Source: Micromonospora sp. WMMD1102 (lineage in GTDB: Bacteria; Actinomycetota; Actinomycetes; Mycobacteriales; Micromonosporaceae). Taken from it: 64,000 nucleotides of DNA. Under the pieces are notes generated by a model. The model had not been told where the DNA came from, did not search any database, and worked only from the letters and a program-made list of their open reading frames with translations. The number at the start of each line of letters is the position of its first letter. The stretch's first letter is position 1. The stretch is taken from NCBI RefSeq assembly GCF_029626265.1, contig NZ_JARUBN010000001.1, forward strand, positions 6,327,001-6,391,000. The letters run 5' to 3'. The position numbers and the translations under genes are program-made. Below, in pieces: positions 53,719-62,025 of this stretch.

Positions 53719-53770
53719 ACGGACGGTCCGACCCGACCCGGGCTGGACCCGGGTCGGCCGGACCGTCCGT
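53719..53770 (-). terminator. intercistronic hairpin after the second substrate-binding gene
   Basis: The outer arms ACGGACGGTCCG and CGGACCGTCCGT pair perfectly (12 bp) and enclose a second paired block (CCGACCCGGG / CCCGGGTCGG). It starts 16 bases after the binding-protein stop and lies before the permease genes, as in the first operon. Confidence 0.6.
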
Positions 53771-53785
53771 CGTGCAGCGATCAGG

Positions 53786-55417
53786 TCAGCTCGTCGCCTC
53801 GATCTTGAGAAGCTCGACCTTCTGGAACTTGTCAAGCTCGACGTTCTTGACCCGCTCCGAGTGGCCGTAGACGTTCTGGCCGAGCCGCAGCGGAATCACC
53901 GGCATGTCGCGGGCGAGGATGTCCTCGGCCTGCTGCCAGAGCTTGATGGCCTCGTCCTCGGTCGCGGCGGCCGAACCCTGCTTGACCAGGTTGTCGAACT
54001 CCGGGTTGCTGTAACCGTAGTAGTTCGACGAGCCGTTGGTCCCGTACAGCGGGCCGAGGTAGTTCTCCATCAGCGGGTAGTCCATGATCCAGCCGAGCCG
54101 GATCATGCCGACGTCTTCCTTGTTCTCGACCTTGGTGAGGAGGTCGGCGAACTTCGGCTCGCCCACACCGACGCAGTCGACGCCCAGGTTGGTCTTGAGC
54201 TGGTTGCAGGTCGCGTCCACCCACGCCTTGTGACCACCGTCGGCGTTGTAGGTGATCTTGATCTGCTTCGGGCCGCCGGCGGCGTCGTAGGCCGCCTTGG
54301 CCTTGGCCGGGTCGTAGGTGCAGGGCTCGCCGCAGCTGTTCTCGCGGTAGCCGGCCACCGCCGGGGAGACGAAGGACGTCGCCGGGGTCTGCGCGCCACG
54401 GAAGACGTTGTCGGTGATCTCCTTGCGGTTGATCGCCATGGAGATCGCCTTGCGGACCTCGACCTTCGAGTACTGCGAGAGGAAGGTCGGGAAGCCGACG
54501 AACTGGAAGACCGAGTTCGGGCCGGTCTTGAACCGGTCACCCAGGTCGGCCGGAGCGGTCGCCAGGTTCTCGATCGGAATCTGGGTCACCACGTCCAGAG
54601 CGCCACCCATCAGGTCGGCGTACTGGGCAGTCTGCTCCTGGTAGATCTTGTAGGTGACCCCGCCCACCTTCGGCTTGTCACCCGGGTAGGCGTCGTAGCG
54701 CTCGACCTCGATCTTCGAGTCGTGCTGCCAGGTGCCCTTCATCTTGAACGGGCCGTTGCCGATCGGGGCCTGCTCGTAGTCCTCCTTGAGCACGCCCTCG
54801 GAGGCCCACGCCGCCGCCGGCAGCGGGTAGAAGACGGTGTAGCCCATGACCGAGCGCCAGCCGGAGAACGGCTCGCTCAGCGTCACCGTGAAGGTGAGGT
54901 CGTCGACCTTCTTCAGACCGGTCATGGTCTTGGCCGCCGGCTCCGGAGCCTTCTTCGGGCCCTCGCCGTCCGGGTCCTCGGACTGCAGGTCCTTGTAGCC
55001 CTCGATCCGCTCGAAGAAGTACGAGCCACCGTTGCCGTTCGGGCCGTACGCCGCGTGGTTCCAGGCGTTGATGTAGTTGTCGGCACCGACCTTCTCACCG
55101 TTGTGGAAGGTGTAACCGTCCTTGAGCTTGATCGTCCAGACCTTGTTGTCGGTCGACTCGACCGACTCGGCGGCGACGGTGTACGGCTTGTTGTCGGCGT
55201 CGAAGTCCACCAGCGGGCTGAAGAGCGCGGCCAGCACCTCCGCGCCGTTGGACTCGGTGGTGTTGGAGGGGATCAGGTGCTGGGGCTCGCCGACGCCGAT
55301 CGAGACCAGGGCGTCCGCCGCCGAGCTCTCGTCGTCACCGCCGCCGCCGCAGCCTGCCGCCAACAACATTATGGCGGTCGCTCCGACCGCCATCTTTAAC
55401 GGGAATTGCCCGCGCAT
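53786..55417 (-). CDS. oligopeptide ABC transporter substrate-binding lipoprotein (family 5), second operon
   Basis: A 543-residue lipoprotein with lipobox (LLAAGCGGG, Cys near residue 23), then EPQHLIPSNTTESNGAEVLA, the family motif LKDGYTFHNGEKVGADNYIN, and KVEVRKAISMAINRKEITD in lobe two. Long segments match the protein at 18942-20576 with conservative changes, so the two operons are paralogs with probably different peptide preferences. It is the first gene of the operon; the promoter is expected in 55418-55880. Confidence 0.93.
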   Translation of the reverse strand: MRGQFPLKMAVGATAIMLLAAGCGGGGDDESSAADALVSIGVGEPQHLIPSNTTESNGAEVLAALFSPLVDFDADNKPYTVAAESVESTDNKVWTIKLKDGYTFHNGEKVGADNYINAWNHAAYGPNGNGGSYFFERIEGYKDLQSEDPDGEGPKKAPEPAAKTMTGLKKVDDLTFTVTLSEPFSGWRSVMGYTVFYPLPAAAWASEGVLKEDYEQAPIGNGPFKMKGTWQHDSKIEVERYDAYPGDKPKVGGVTYKIYQEQTAQYADLMGGALDVVTQIPIENLATAPADLGDRFKTGPNSVFQFVGFPTFLSQYSKVEVRKAISMAINRKEITDNVFRGAQTPATSFVSPAVAGYRENSCGEPCTYDPAKAKAAYDAAGGPKQIKITYNADGGHKAWVDATCNQLKTNLGVDCVGVGEPKFADLLTKVENKEDVGMIRLGWIMDYPLMENYLGPLYGTNGSSNYYGYSNPEFDNLVKQGSAAATEDEAIKLWQQAEDILARDMPVIPLRLGQNVYGHSERVKNVELDKFQKVELLKIEATS

Positions 55418-55880
55418 GAGTGAAGCCTCCTCAGGGCGCTCACGAGGGACTGTGAGGTGACTGACACTGTGACACTGAGCTGCCTAGCGCGGAAAGGTGC
55501 CGTTATCAACCCGTTAGTTGCCGGCAATGTTTCAGGCGCGTGCCGGACACCTCGGACACCCCTCCGAACACGGCGTTGAGCAGGTAAAACGTCACCCGGG
55601 CGAGATGCTCCGGCAACCGCGCACACAGGTCGTTGTGACCTTTCCCGCGTCACTGCCGGCGCTCTCCGATGTCAAGCGCATACCTAACGTACTCGTCCGT
55701 TTGTACGATACGGAACTGCGCACCGGGGGTCCGACAGCCAGCAGGACAGTCACAACCATCGATGAATGGTATCCGATGACCATCGCCCGGGCACCCACCG
55801 CTCGGCCGATGGCGTACGGGCGGATCCGCCGATACCCGTACCGCCGACCCGACCCCGACTCGAACGGAGCGCGCCCGACC
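55418..55880. promoter_or_regulatory. upstream region of the second oligopeptide operon
   Basis: There are 463 bases between two minus-strand genes. It is AT-richer near 55440-55560 and 55660-55720 (CGCATACCTAACGTACTCGT), suited to promoters, and should also hold the end of the LuxR-type operon transcript. No gene can be supported. Confidence 0.35.
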
Positions 55881-56573
55881 TCAGACCAGCCGGCGGTCGG
55901 CGGCCCAGCGGGACAGCTCGTAGCGGTTGGACATCTGGAGCTTGCGCAGCACGTTCGAGACGTGCGTCTCCACCGTCTTGATGGAGATGAACAGCTCCTT
56001 GGCGATCTCCTTGTACGCGTAGCCCCGGGCCAGCAGCCGGAGCACCTCCCGCTCCCGGTTGGTCAGCTGGTCCAGCTCCGGATCGGCGACCGGCGCGTCC
56101 GGCCGGGAGGCGAAGGAGTCCAGCACGAACCCGGCCAGCCTGGGGCTGAACACCGCGTCACCGTCGGCGACCCGGCGGATCGCGGCGGTCAGCTCGTCCG
56201 GCGAGATGGTCTTGGTCACGTAGCCCCGGGCGCCGGCCCTGATCAGCCCGATCACGTCCTCGGCCGCGTCGGAGACGCTCAGCGCCAGGAACCGCACCTC
56301 GGGGCGGGTACGCCGGACCGCCTCCAGCACCGCCCGGCCACCGCCGTCGGGCATGTGCACGTCCAGCAACACCACGTCCGGCTCGGTGGCGGCGATCCGG
56401 CTCACCGCCTCGGCCACCGTGCTGGCCTCACCGACCACCTCGACGTGCGCGCCCAGCTCGGCGCGTACGCCGGCCCGGAACATCGCGTGATCGTCGACGA
56501 GGAACACCCGCAGCAGCCTGGGCTCGGGCGTACCGTCCCGCGTCGGCTCCATCGGCTCCGTCGGCTCGACCAT
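55881..56573 (-). CDS. LuxR-family (NarL-type) response regulator
   Basis: A 230-residue regulator. The receiver domain at about residues 20-140 has the acidic pair in VFLVDDHAMFRAGV, the phospho-acceptor Asp in DVVLLDVHMPDGGG, and the conserved Lys in GYVTKTISPDEL. The LuxR helix-turn-helix is at about 165-225 (LTNREREVLRLLARGYAYKE, VETHVSNVLRKLQMSNRYEL). It is activated by the sensor kinase encoded five bases upstream. The natural targets are the divergent PspC/LiaF-like genes at 58027-60362, but that is inference. Confidence 0.93.
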   Translation of the reverse strand: MVEPTEPMEPTRDGTPEPRLLRVFLVDDHAMFRAGVRAELGAHVEVVGEASTVAEAVSRIAATEPDVVLLDVHMPDGGGRAVLEAVRRTRPEVRFLALSVSDAAEDVIGLIRAGARGYVTKTISPDELTAAIRRVADGDAVFSPRLAGFVLDSFASRPDAPVADPELDQLTNREREVLRLLARGYAYKEIAKELFISIKTVETHVSNVLRKLQMSNRYELSRWAADRRLV

Positions 56574-56578
56574 GATCG

Positions 56579-57769
56579 TTACCTGTCCTTCCCTGGTGCC
56601 GCGTTCTCCCTGGGTATCGGGAGGAAGAGTCTCACCTCGGTGCCGTCCCCCGGCGTACTGCGGATCTCGGCCCGCCCGCCGTGCCGCTTCATCCGCCCGA
56701 TGATCGAGCCGCGTACGCCGTGCCGGTGGTCCTCAACGGTAGTCGGGTCGAAGCCCGCGCCGCGGTCGCGGACGAAGACGCTCACCTGCTCCGGCTCCAC
56801 CTCGGCGTAGAGCGAGATGGTCTGCACCTTGGCGTGCCGGGCCGCGTTCACCAGCGCCTCCCGGGCGGCGGCCACCAGCGCGCCGACCCGCTCGTCGGTC
56901 TCCCGGTCACCGACCACAACCGCCTCGACGGTGATCGCGAAGGTGTCCTCCACCTCGGCGGCGGCCTGCTCCAGCGCCGCGGCGAAGCGTTCCGTCGGCG
57001 AGCCGGTCGGCTTGTAGAGCCAGCTCCGCAGCGAGCGCTCCTGCCCCCGGGCGAGCCGCTGCACGGTCTTGACGTCGGCGGCGTTGCGCTGGATCAGGGC
57101 CAGGGTGTGCAACACCTGGTCGTGGATCATCGCGGCCAGCTCGGCCCGCTCCTGCTCCCGAATCCGCCCCTCCCGCTCGGCCCGGAGCTGGTTGTAGGTC
57201 CGCCAGAGCACCGGGGCGGCCACCACGCCGACCCCGGCGAGCGCGACCAGGGCGAAGATCACCCCGTTGACCACCGCGTCGAAGTTGCCCTGCGGGCGGT
57301 AGACCGCCACCACACCGATCAGCCCGACCGCGACCAGCACCCCGCCGCCGATGAACCGCAGCACGAAGGCCCGCCGGTCGCTCTCGGCCACCACCGCCCC
57401 GAGCCACGGCACCGGGGACCGGTCCCACTGCCAGCGGCGCTCCGGGGCGGACTGGTGCCAGATCACCCCGGCGCCGACCGCGATGATCGAGACCAGCCAG
57501 CCGGCCGTGCCGGCCACCCCGTCGGACTTGAAGGCGAGCACCTCGATCAGGATCACCGCGAGCCCGAACGCCACGAAGGGCAGCAGTTGGAAGACGTTGC
57601 GCCGGGGCGGGGTACCGCTGCCGGGCAGCGGCGGCACCACCGCCCAGAACGCCGCGTAGAGTAGCAGGCCGAGGCCGCTGAAGCCGAGCAGCAGGAGGAA
57701 GGTCACGCGTACCCACACCGCCCGGACGCCCAGGTGCAGGGCGATCCCGGCGGCCACGCCGGCGACCAT
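56579..57769 (-). CDS. PspC-domain sensor histidine kinase
   Basis: A 396-residue membrane kinase. The N-terminal PspC domain (MVAGVAAGIALHLGVRAVWV, then FLLLLGFSGLGLLLYAAFW) precedes about four more helices. A HisKA_3-like segment follows, with the phosphorylated His in LAAMIHDQVLHTLALIQ, and an ATPase domain (AREALVNAARHAK, DRGAGFDPTTVEDHRHGVRG). The first canonical start, ATG 57769, cuts the PspC domain short. An ATC at 57818-57820 with AGGAG seven bases upstream would add 17 residues (RATTEPPRLYRARDHR) and complete it. It answers to envelope stress in related systems. Confidence 0.9.
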   Translation of the reverse strand: MVAGVAAGIALHLGVRAVWVRVTFLLLLGFSGLGLLLYAAFWAVVPPLPGSGTPPRRNVFQLLPFVAFGLAVILIEVLAFKSDGVAGTAGWLVSIIAVGAGVIWHQSAPERRWQWDRSPVPWLGAVVAESDRRAFVLRFIGGGVLVAVGLIGVVAVYRPQGNFDAVVNGVIFALVALAGVGVVAAPVLWRTYNQLRAEREGRIREQERAELAAMIHDQVLHTLALIQRNAADVKTVQRLARGQERSLRSWLYKPTGSPTERFAAALEQAAAEVEDTFAITVEAVVVGDRETDERVGALVAAAREALVNAARHAKVQTISLYAEVEPEQVSVFVRDRGAGFDPTTVEDHRHGVRGSIIGRMKRHGGRAEIRSTPGDGTEVRLFLPIPRENAAPGKDR

Positions 57770-58026
57770 CCGATGGTCGCGGGCACGGTAGAGGCGGGGT
57801 GGCTCGGTCGTGGCGCGGATCTTCGCACTCCTCGTCGTCTCGGGCGGCGGAGGTGACGTGCGGCGGCCTGCCGCGGCGGCCCCGTTCCACCGACGCTCCG
57901 ATCGTCACACGCTGCCGGCACCAGCAACCATGGGGACTCCCCGGACTTCCCGCGCGCGATATCTCAGGGTGGCCTCAGGGTTGTCGCCTGAGGCCGGCCG
58001 GTCCCGCGACGACGGAGGATCGGAGC

Positions 58027-59859
58027 ATGACCGACGAAGCTGCCGCCGCCCGTGGAACGCCCGGTCCGGCGGGCGACCCCGACCGCGCGGACAGCCCCGA
58101 CCGCGCCGACACCCTGGACCTCACGGCCACCTCGGCCCGCACGGACACCTCGGCCCGCACGGACACCTCGGCCGGCACGGACACCGCCGAACGCGCGGAC
58201 ACCTCGGCCCGCGTGGACGCCGCCGAACGCGCCGGCACCGGCGACTCTGGTCGGGTGGACAGCACCGACCCGGCCCGGGCGACACCCGGCCCACCGCCGC
58301 CCGGGGCCGGCCCGACCCCGCCGCCCGGCGACGGCGGGCCGCCGCCGCCCGGAGGCGGCGCCATGCCGCCGCCCGGGGCCGGTGCGCCGCCACCGCCGCC
58401 CGGGGCTGCCGGCGGGCCGCCCCCGGAGTTCGGGTTCACCTACCGGTACGGCCTGGTCCGGCCGAGCGAGGGACGCTACCTGGCCGGCGTCTGCGCCGCG
58501 ATCGGCCGGGCCACCAACAGCGACCCGATCCTCTGGCGGGTGCTCCTCGCCGTACTCGGCTTCTTCGGCGGAATCGGCATCCTGGTCTACCTGGCCGCCT
58601 GGCTGATCATCCCCTCCGAGGGCGACACCGCCTCGCCGGTGGAGTCGATGCTGGGCCGGGGACGGTCGAGCATGTCCCCGGTCACCGTGCTGGTGCTCGG
58701 CATCGTCGTCGCGGTGATGTTCGGCTTCATCGTGACCGACACCTACCGGGCCGTCCTGCTCGGCGCGGCCGTCCTGATCGGCGGCGCGCTGCTGCTCAAC
58801 CGGGACCGGAACCGGACCGCGCCGTACTGGCAACCACACGCCGGCCCACCACCCGCCGGGCCACCACCGGGCGGCTATCCGCCCCCGGCAGCCGGCTACC
58901 CGGCACCCGGCTACCCGGCGTCCAGCCAGCCGGCACCCGGCCAGCAGATGCCCCCGCCGGCCGCGCCCGGACAGCCCGGCTGGTACCCGCCGGCGGCGCA
59001 GCCGAGCGTCGCACCCGACTACCCCGGGTACCCCGCAGCGGCCGTACCGGCCTCACCGGCACCCGCCGGGCCGGTGAGCGGGCCACCGGTGGCCGTGCCG
59101 ACCGGGCCGACCGGGCCGCTTCCGTCAGCGGTGCCGGTGGCGCCGGTGCCGGGGGGCTACCGGGCACCGTTCGCACCGCACGGCCCGTACGCCACTCGGC
59201 CGGCTCCCCCGCCGCCACCCCCGCCGAAGGTGAAGCCACCGAAGCGCCCCCGGGAGCGGTCCGCGCTCGGGGCCGCCACCTTTTCGATGATCTTCGTGGC
59301 GATCGGCGTGGTCGCGATCCTGGACCTGACGAACGCGGTACGGGTCATGCCGTCCACCTACTTCGCCGCCGTGCTGGTGACGATCGCGCTCGGGCTGCTG
59401 GTCGGCGCCTGGTTCGGCCGGGCCCGCTGGTTGATCGCCCTCGGCCTGGTCGCGGCCTGCGCACTGGGCATCTCCACGGTCGCCGAGTCCTACACCCGGC
59501 TGCGCAGCGAGGAGGACGTGCTCTGGGCACCGGCCAGCTACGCCGCGCTGGCCGACCGCTACGAGACCCGACTCGGCAGCGCCACCCTCGACCTGACCCG
59601 GGTCGACTTCGCCGCCAAGGACGCCCAGGTGAGCGTGGACGTTGACCTCGGCGAGGTGAAGGTGATCCTGCCGCCCGACGTCGACGTGACCGTACGCCTC
59701 GACGTGAACGCGGGTGACGCCCTGGTGCTGGACCGCAGGTACAGCAACTTCGACGGCAACCAACGAGAGGTGACCGACCTCGGCGAGGACGGTCCGGGCG
59801 GCGGGAAACTGCTGCTCAACCTCTCGGTCGACGCGGCCACCGCGGAGGTGACTCGATGA
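58027..59859 (+). CDS. PspC-domain membrane protein with LiaF-like C-terminal domain
   Basis: A 610-residue protein. Residues 1-75 are degenerate repeats of the kind TDTSARTDTSAGTDTAER, then Pro/Gly-rich sequence to about 135. A PspC domain follows (GLVRPSEGRYLAGVCAAIGR, GFFGGIGILVYLAAWLIIPS), then two helices, a second Pro/Tyr/Gly-rich stretch, three more helices near residues 415-485, and a beta-rich C-terminal domain (VSVDVDLGEVKVILPPDVDV) of the LiaF/cell-wall-active-antibiotic response type. ATG 58027 follows GGAGG. It faces a PspC-type sensor kinase, so it probably belongs to the same envelope-stress system. Confidence 0.85.
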   Translation: MTDEAAAARGTPGPAGDPDRADSPDRADTLDLTATSARTDTSARTDTSAGTDTAERADTSARVDAAERAGTGDSGRVDSTDPARATPGPPPPGAGPTPPPGDGGPPPPGGGAMPPPGAGAPPPPPGAAGGPPPEFGFTYRYGLVRPSEGRYLAGVCAAIGRATNSDPILWRVLLAVLGFFGGIGILVYLAAWLIIPSEGDTASPVESMLGRGRSSMSPVTVLVLGIVVAVMFGFIVTDTYRAVLLGAAVLIGGALLLNRDRNRTAPYWQPHAGPPPAGPPPGGYPPPAAGYPAPGYPASSQPAPGQQMPPPAAPGQPGWYPPAAQPSVAPDYPGYPAAAVPASPAPAGPVSGPPVAVPTGPTGPLPSAVPVAPVPGGYRAPFAPHGPYATRPAPPPPPPPKVKPPKRPRERSALGAATFSMIFVAIGVVAILDLTNAVRVMPSTYFAAVLVTIALGLLVGAWFGRARWLIALGLVAACALGISTVAESYTRLRSEEDVLWAPASYAALADRYETRLGSATLDLTRVDFAAKDAQVSVDVDLGEVKVILPPDVDVTVRLDVNAGDALVLDRRYSNFDGNQREVTDLGEDGPGGGKLLLNLSVDAATAEVTR

Positions 59860-60362
59860 AGGCGCACCGCACCGACGGGGTGTCGCTGACGTTCGCCCTG
59901 ATCTTCCTCGGCGTCGCCGGCTGGTGGCTCTTCGCCCAGCTGATGCACCTCGCCCTGCCGGCCGTCGGCTGGCTGATCGCCGGAGGGCTGATCCTGGTCG
60001 GCACGCTGGGCCTGGTCGGCGCGATCCGGGCCAACCGGTCCGGCCGGCGGCCGGCCACGACACCGGCCACAGCCGGCCCGGGGTCTCCGGTGGCCACCGG
60101 CGCCGGATCCCCGGCAGCGCCGGCCGACGTCCACCCCGCCGATCCCGGGTCCGCCGACACACCCCTCGGAACGCTGTTCGAGCAGGACCGGGGTGACCGG
60201 CTCGACGCCCCCCACACCCTGGAGTTCGACCGACCGGTCGCGGACCCGACCGACCGATCCGGCGCGAACCCGACCGACCGACCGGTCGCAGAGCTGGAGC
60301 CGGATCGGCAGCACCCCGGAGACGCTGCCGGAGCCCGCCGGGACGACGAACGGCCCGGGTGA
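59856..60362 (+). CDS. small two-helix membrane protein of the PspC gene set
   Basis: A 168-residue protein with two N-terminal hydrophobic segments (GVSLTFALIFLGVAGWWLFA and VGWLIAGGLILVGTLGLVGA) followed by a long Pro/Ala/Asp-rich cytoplasmic tail with DRPVADPTDRSGANPTDRP repeats. Its start overlaps the stop of the LiaF-like gene (ATGA), so translation is coupled. No known family is recognised. A terminator hairpin lies 110 bases downstream. Confidence 0.75.
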   Translation: MKAHRTDGVSLTFALIFLGVAGWWLFAQLMHLALPAVGWLIAGGLILVGTLGLVGAIRANRSGRRPATTPATAGPGSPVATGAGSPAAPADVHPADPGSADTPLGTLFEQDRGDRLDAPHTLEFDRPVADPTDRSGANPTDRPVAELEPDRQHPGDAAGARRDDERPG

Positions 60363-60471
60363 CGCGACGAGCGGGTCCGGGCGGGACCACCGGCCCGGGC
60401 GGGACCAGCTGCCGCGGACGGGACCAGCGGCCCGGCGGATCAGTGCGACTCGGTCAGGCCGTGCCTAAACT

Positions 60472-60501
60472 GGCCGGCGGAGGTTCGCACCTCCGCCGGC
60501 C
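60472..60501 (+). terminator. hairpin ending the PspC/LiaF-like operon
   Basis: A perfect 13-bp stem (GGCCGGCGGAGGT / ACCTCCGCCGGCC) with a TCGC tetraloop. Confidence 0.7.
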
Positions 60502-60624
60502 GGTGGCGTACCGGCGGTGCGTGAAACCGCTCACCGCGTACCCCACGGTGCGGCTCCGCCCACCGCGTAGCCCGCGCCGTCGTCGGCAGCCGCCCGTCCT
60601 GACCTCGCGAGGAGCCCGCCCGAG

Positions 60625-61878
60625 ATGACCCAGTCCCCCGCCGTATGCGCCACCGGCCCAGGCCGCCCGGTCCGCGTCGGCGAGCGCGCCGCCCGCGTCC
60701 TGACCACCGAGATGTCCCGGCACCAGGGCCCGAAGACCACCCTGCTGGTCGGGGGCACCACCGACTCGTCCGTACTGGCCGCCGCGGCCGACGCGCTGCT
60801 CCCCGGCGACGTACTCACCGTGGTGCCGGCGGACGCGCTCGCCGCCGACGAGCTCCGGGAGCACGTCACGGCCCTGGGGCAGTGGACCGCCCAGCGGGTA
60901 CGGGTGGTCGACTCGCTGGCCGAAGCGGACACGGCGGACGTGGTGATCGCCGCGGAACCGCTGACCGGCAGCGCCGAGGAGACCCGGTCGGCGCTGAACG
61001 GCCTCGCCAAGTACCTGACCGACGGCGGGGTGCTCAGCGTGCTGGTGCCCGCACTGCCCGGTCGGGCCGCCGGGGCGGTGGGTGAACTCGAACGGCAGAG
61101 CGCACTGTTCGGCGTCGGCACCGATCTCGTACTGGTCAACCAGCCTCCGGTGCGGGCACACCGGCTCCGGTTCACCCCGGCCGACGTTTCGGTGGCGGCC
61201 CGGCTGGCGCCCGCGCACCGCACGTCGAGCGTCCGGCTCACCCAGCGGATGCACATCGACTCCAACGGGGTCGCGGCGGCCGGTATCGCGCTGGGGCTGG
61301 CCGCGCTCACCCGGGCCACCCGGCCGAAGTCCCGGCTCTGGCTGGTGCCCGCGCTGGCCGCCGGCCCGGTCGCGGCGTTCTTCCGGGACCCCGAGCGGGA
61401 CGTCCCGGACGACGAGTCCGCCGTCGTCGCCGCCGCCGACGGCCAGGTGCTCTCCGTGCAGCGGCTCCGGGACGAGCGGTTCGGCGACGGCGAGTTCCTG
61501 CGGGTCGCGGTCTTCCTCTCCGTACTCGACGTGCACGTCAACCGCTCGCCGGTGGCCGGCAAGGTGGTGGACTACTTCGTCGCCGACGGAGGTTTCGCGG
61601 CGGCGATGAAACCGGACGCGGAGCACAACGTGGCCGCGTACACGGTGCTCGACACCGACCGCGGCACGGTGGTGGTGGCCCAGCGGACCGGCCTGATCGC
61701 CCGGCGGATCGTGCAGCGGGCGCCGGTCGGCGCGCTGCTGGCCCGGGGCGAACGGTTCGGCCTGATCCGGTTCGGTTCGCGGACCGACGTCTACCTGCCC
61801 GCCGATGCCGCCGAGCCGGTGGTCGGGCCGGGCGAACGTGTCATCGGCGGAAGCTCCGTGATCGCCCGCTGGCGCTGA
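60625..61878 (+). CDS. psd: phosphatidylserine decarboxylase with extra N-terminal domain
   Basis: A 417-residue protein. Residues about 205-417 are phosphatidylserine decarboxylase: FFRDPERDVPDDESAVVAAA, the charge-relay region VAVFLSVLDVHVNRSPVAG, and RFGLIRFGSRTDVYLP near the end. FGS is the place of self-cleavage that creates the pyruvoyl cofactor (LGS in most family members). Residues 35-190 look like a Rossmann/methyltransferase-type domain (TTLLVGGTTDSSVLAAAADA, DVVIAAEPLTGSAEETRSAL) of unknown role. It makes phosphatidylethanolamine from the product of PssA, encoded convergently next door. Confidence 0.88.
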   Translation: MTQSPAVCATGPGRPVRVGERAARVLTTEMSRHQGPKTTLLVGGTTDSSVLAAAADALLPGDVLTVVPADALAADELREHVTALGQWTAQRVRVVDSLAEADTADVVIAAEPLTGSAEETRSALNGLAKYLTDGGVLSVLVPALPGRAAGAVGELERQSALFGVGTDLVLVNQPPVRAHRLRFTPADVSVAARLAPAHRTSSVRLTQRMHIDSNGVAAAGIALGLAALTRATRPKSRLWLVPALAAGPVAAFFRDPERDVPDDESAVVAAADGQVLSVQRLRDERFGDGEFLRVAVFLSVLDVHVNRSPVAGKVVDYFVADGGFAAAMKPDAEHNVAAYTVLDTDRGTVVVAQRTGLIARRIVQRAPVGALLARGERFGLIRFGSRTDVYLPADAAEPVVGPGERVIGGSSVIARWR

Positions 61879-61892
61879 CCGGAAACGCGGAC

Positions 61893-61932
61893 CGCCCGCC
61901 GCCGGCGACGGGATCGTCGCCGGCGGCGGGCG
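61893..61932. terminator. shared terminator of convergent psd and pssA
   Basis: A perfect 18-bp stem (CGCCCGCCGCCGGCGACG / CGTCGCCGGCGGCGGGCG) with a GGAT loop, 14 bases after the psd stop. Beyond it, 61950-62035 carries short GGTCAGGCGGTGC-type direct repeats. Confidence 0.8.
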
Positions 61933-62025
61933 GGTACGCCTGGGTCGCCAGTCGCTGCGGCGCTGCCGGGTCTGGCCAGGTCAGACGCTGCCAGGTCTGG
62001 TCAGGCGGTGCCGGGTCAGGTCAGG

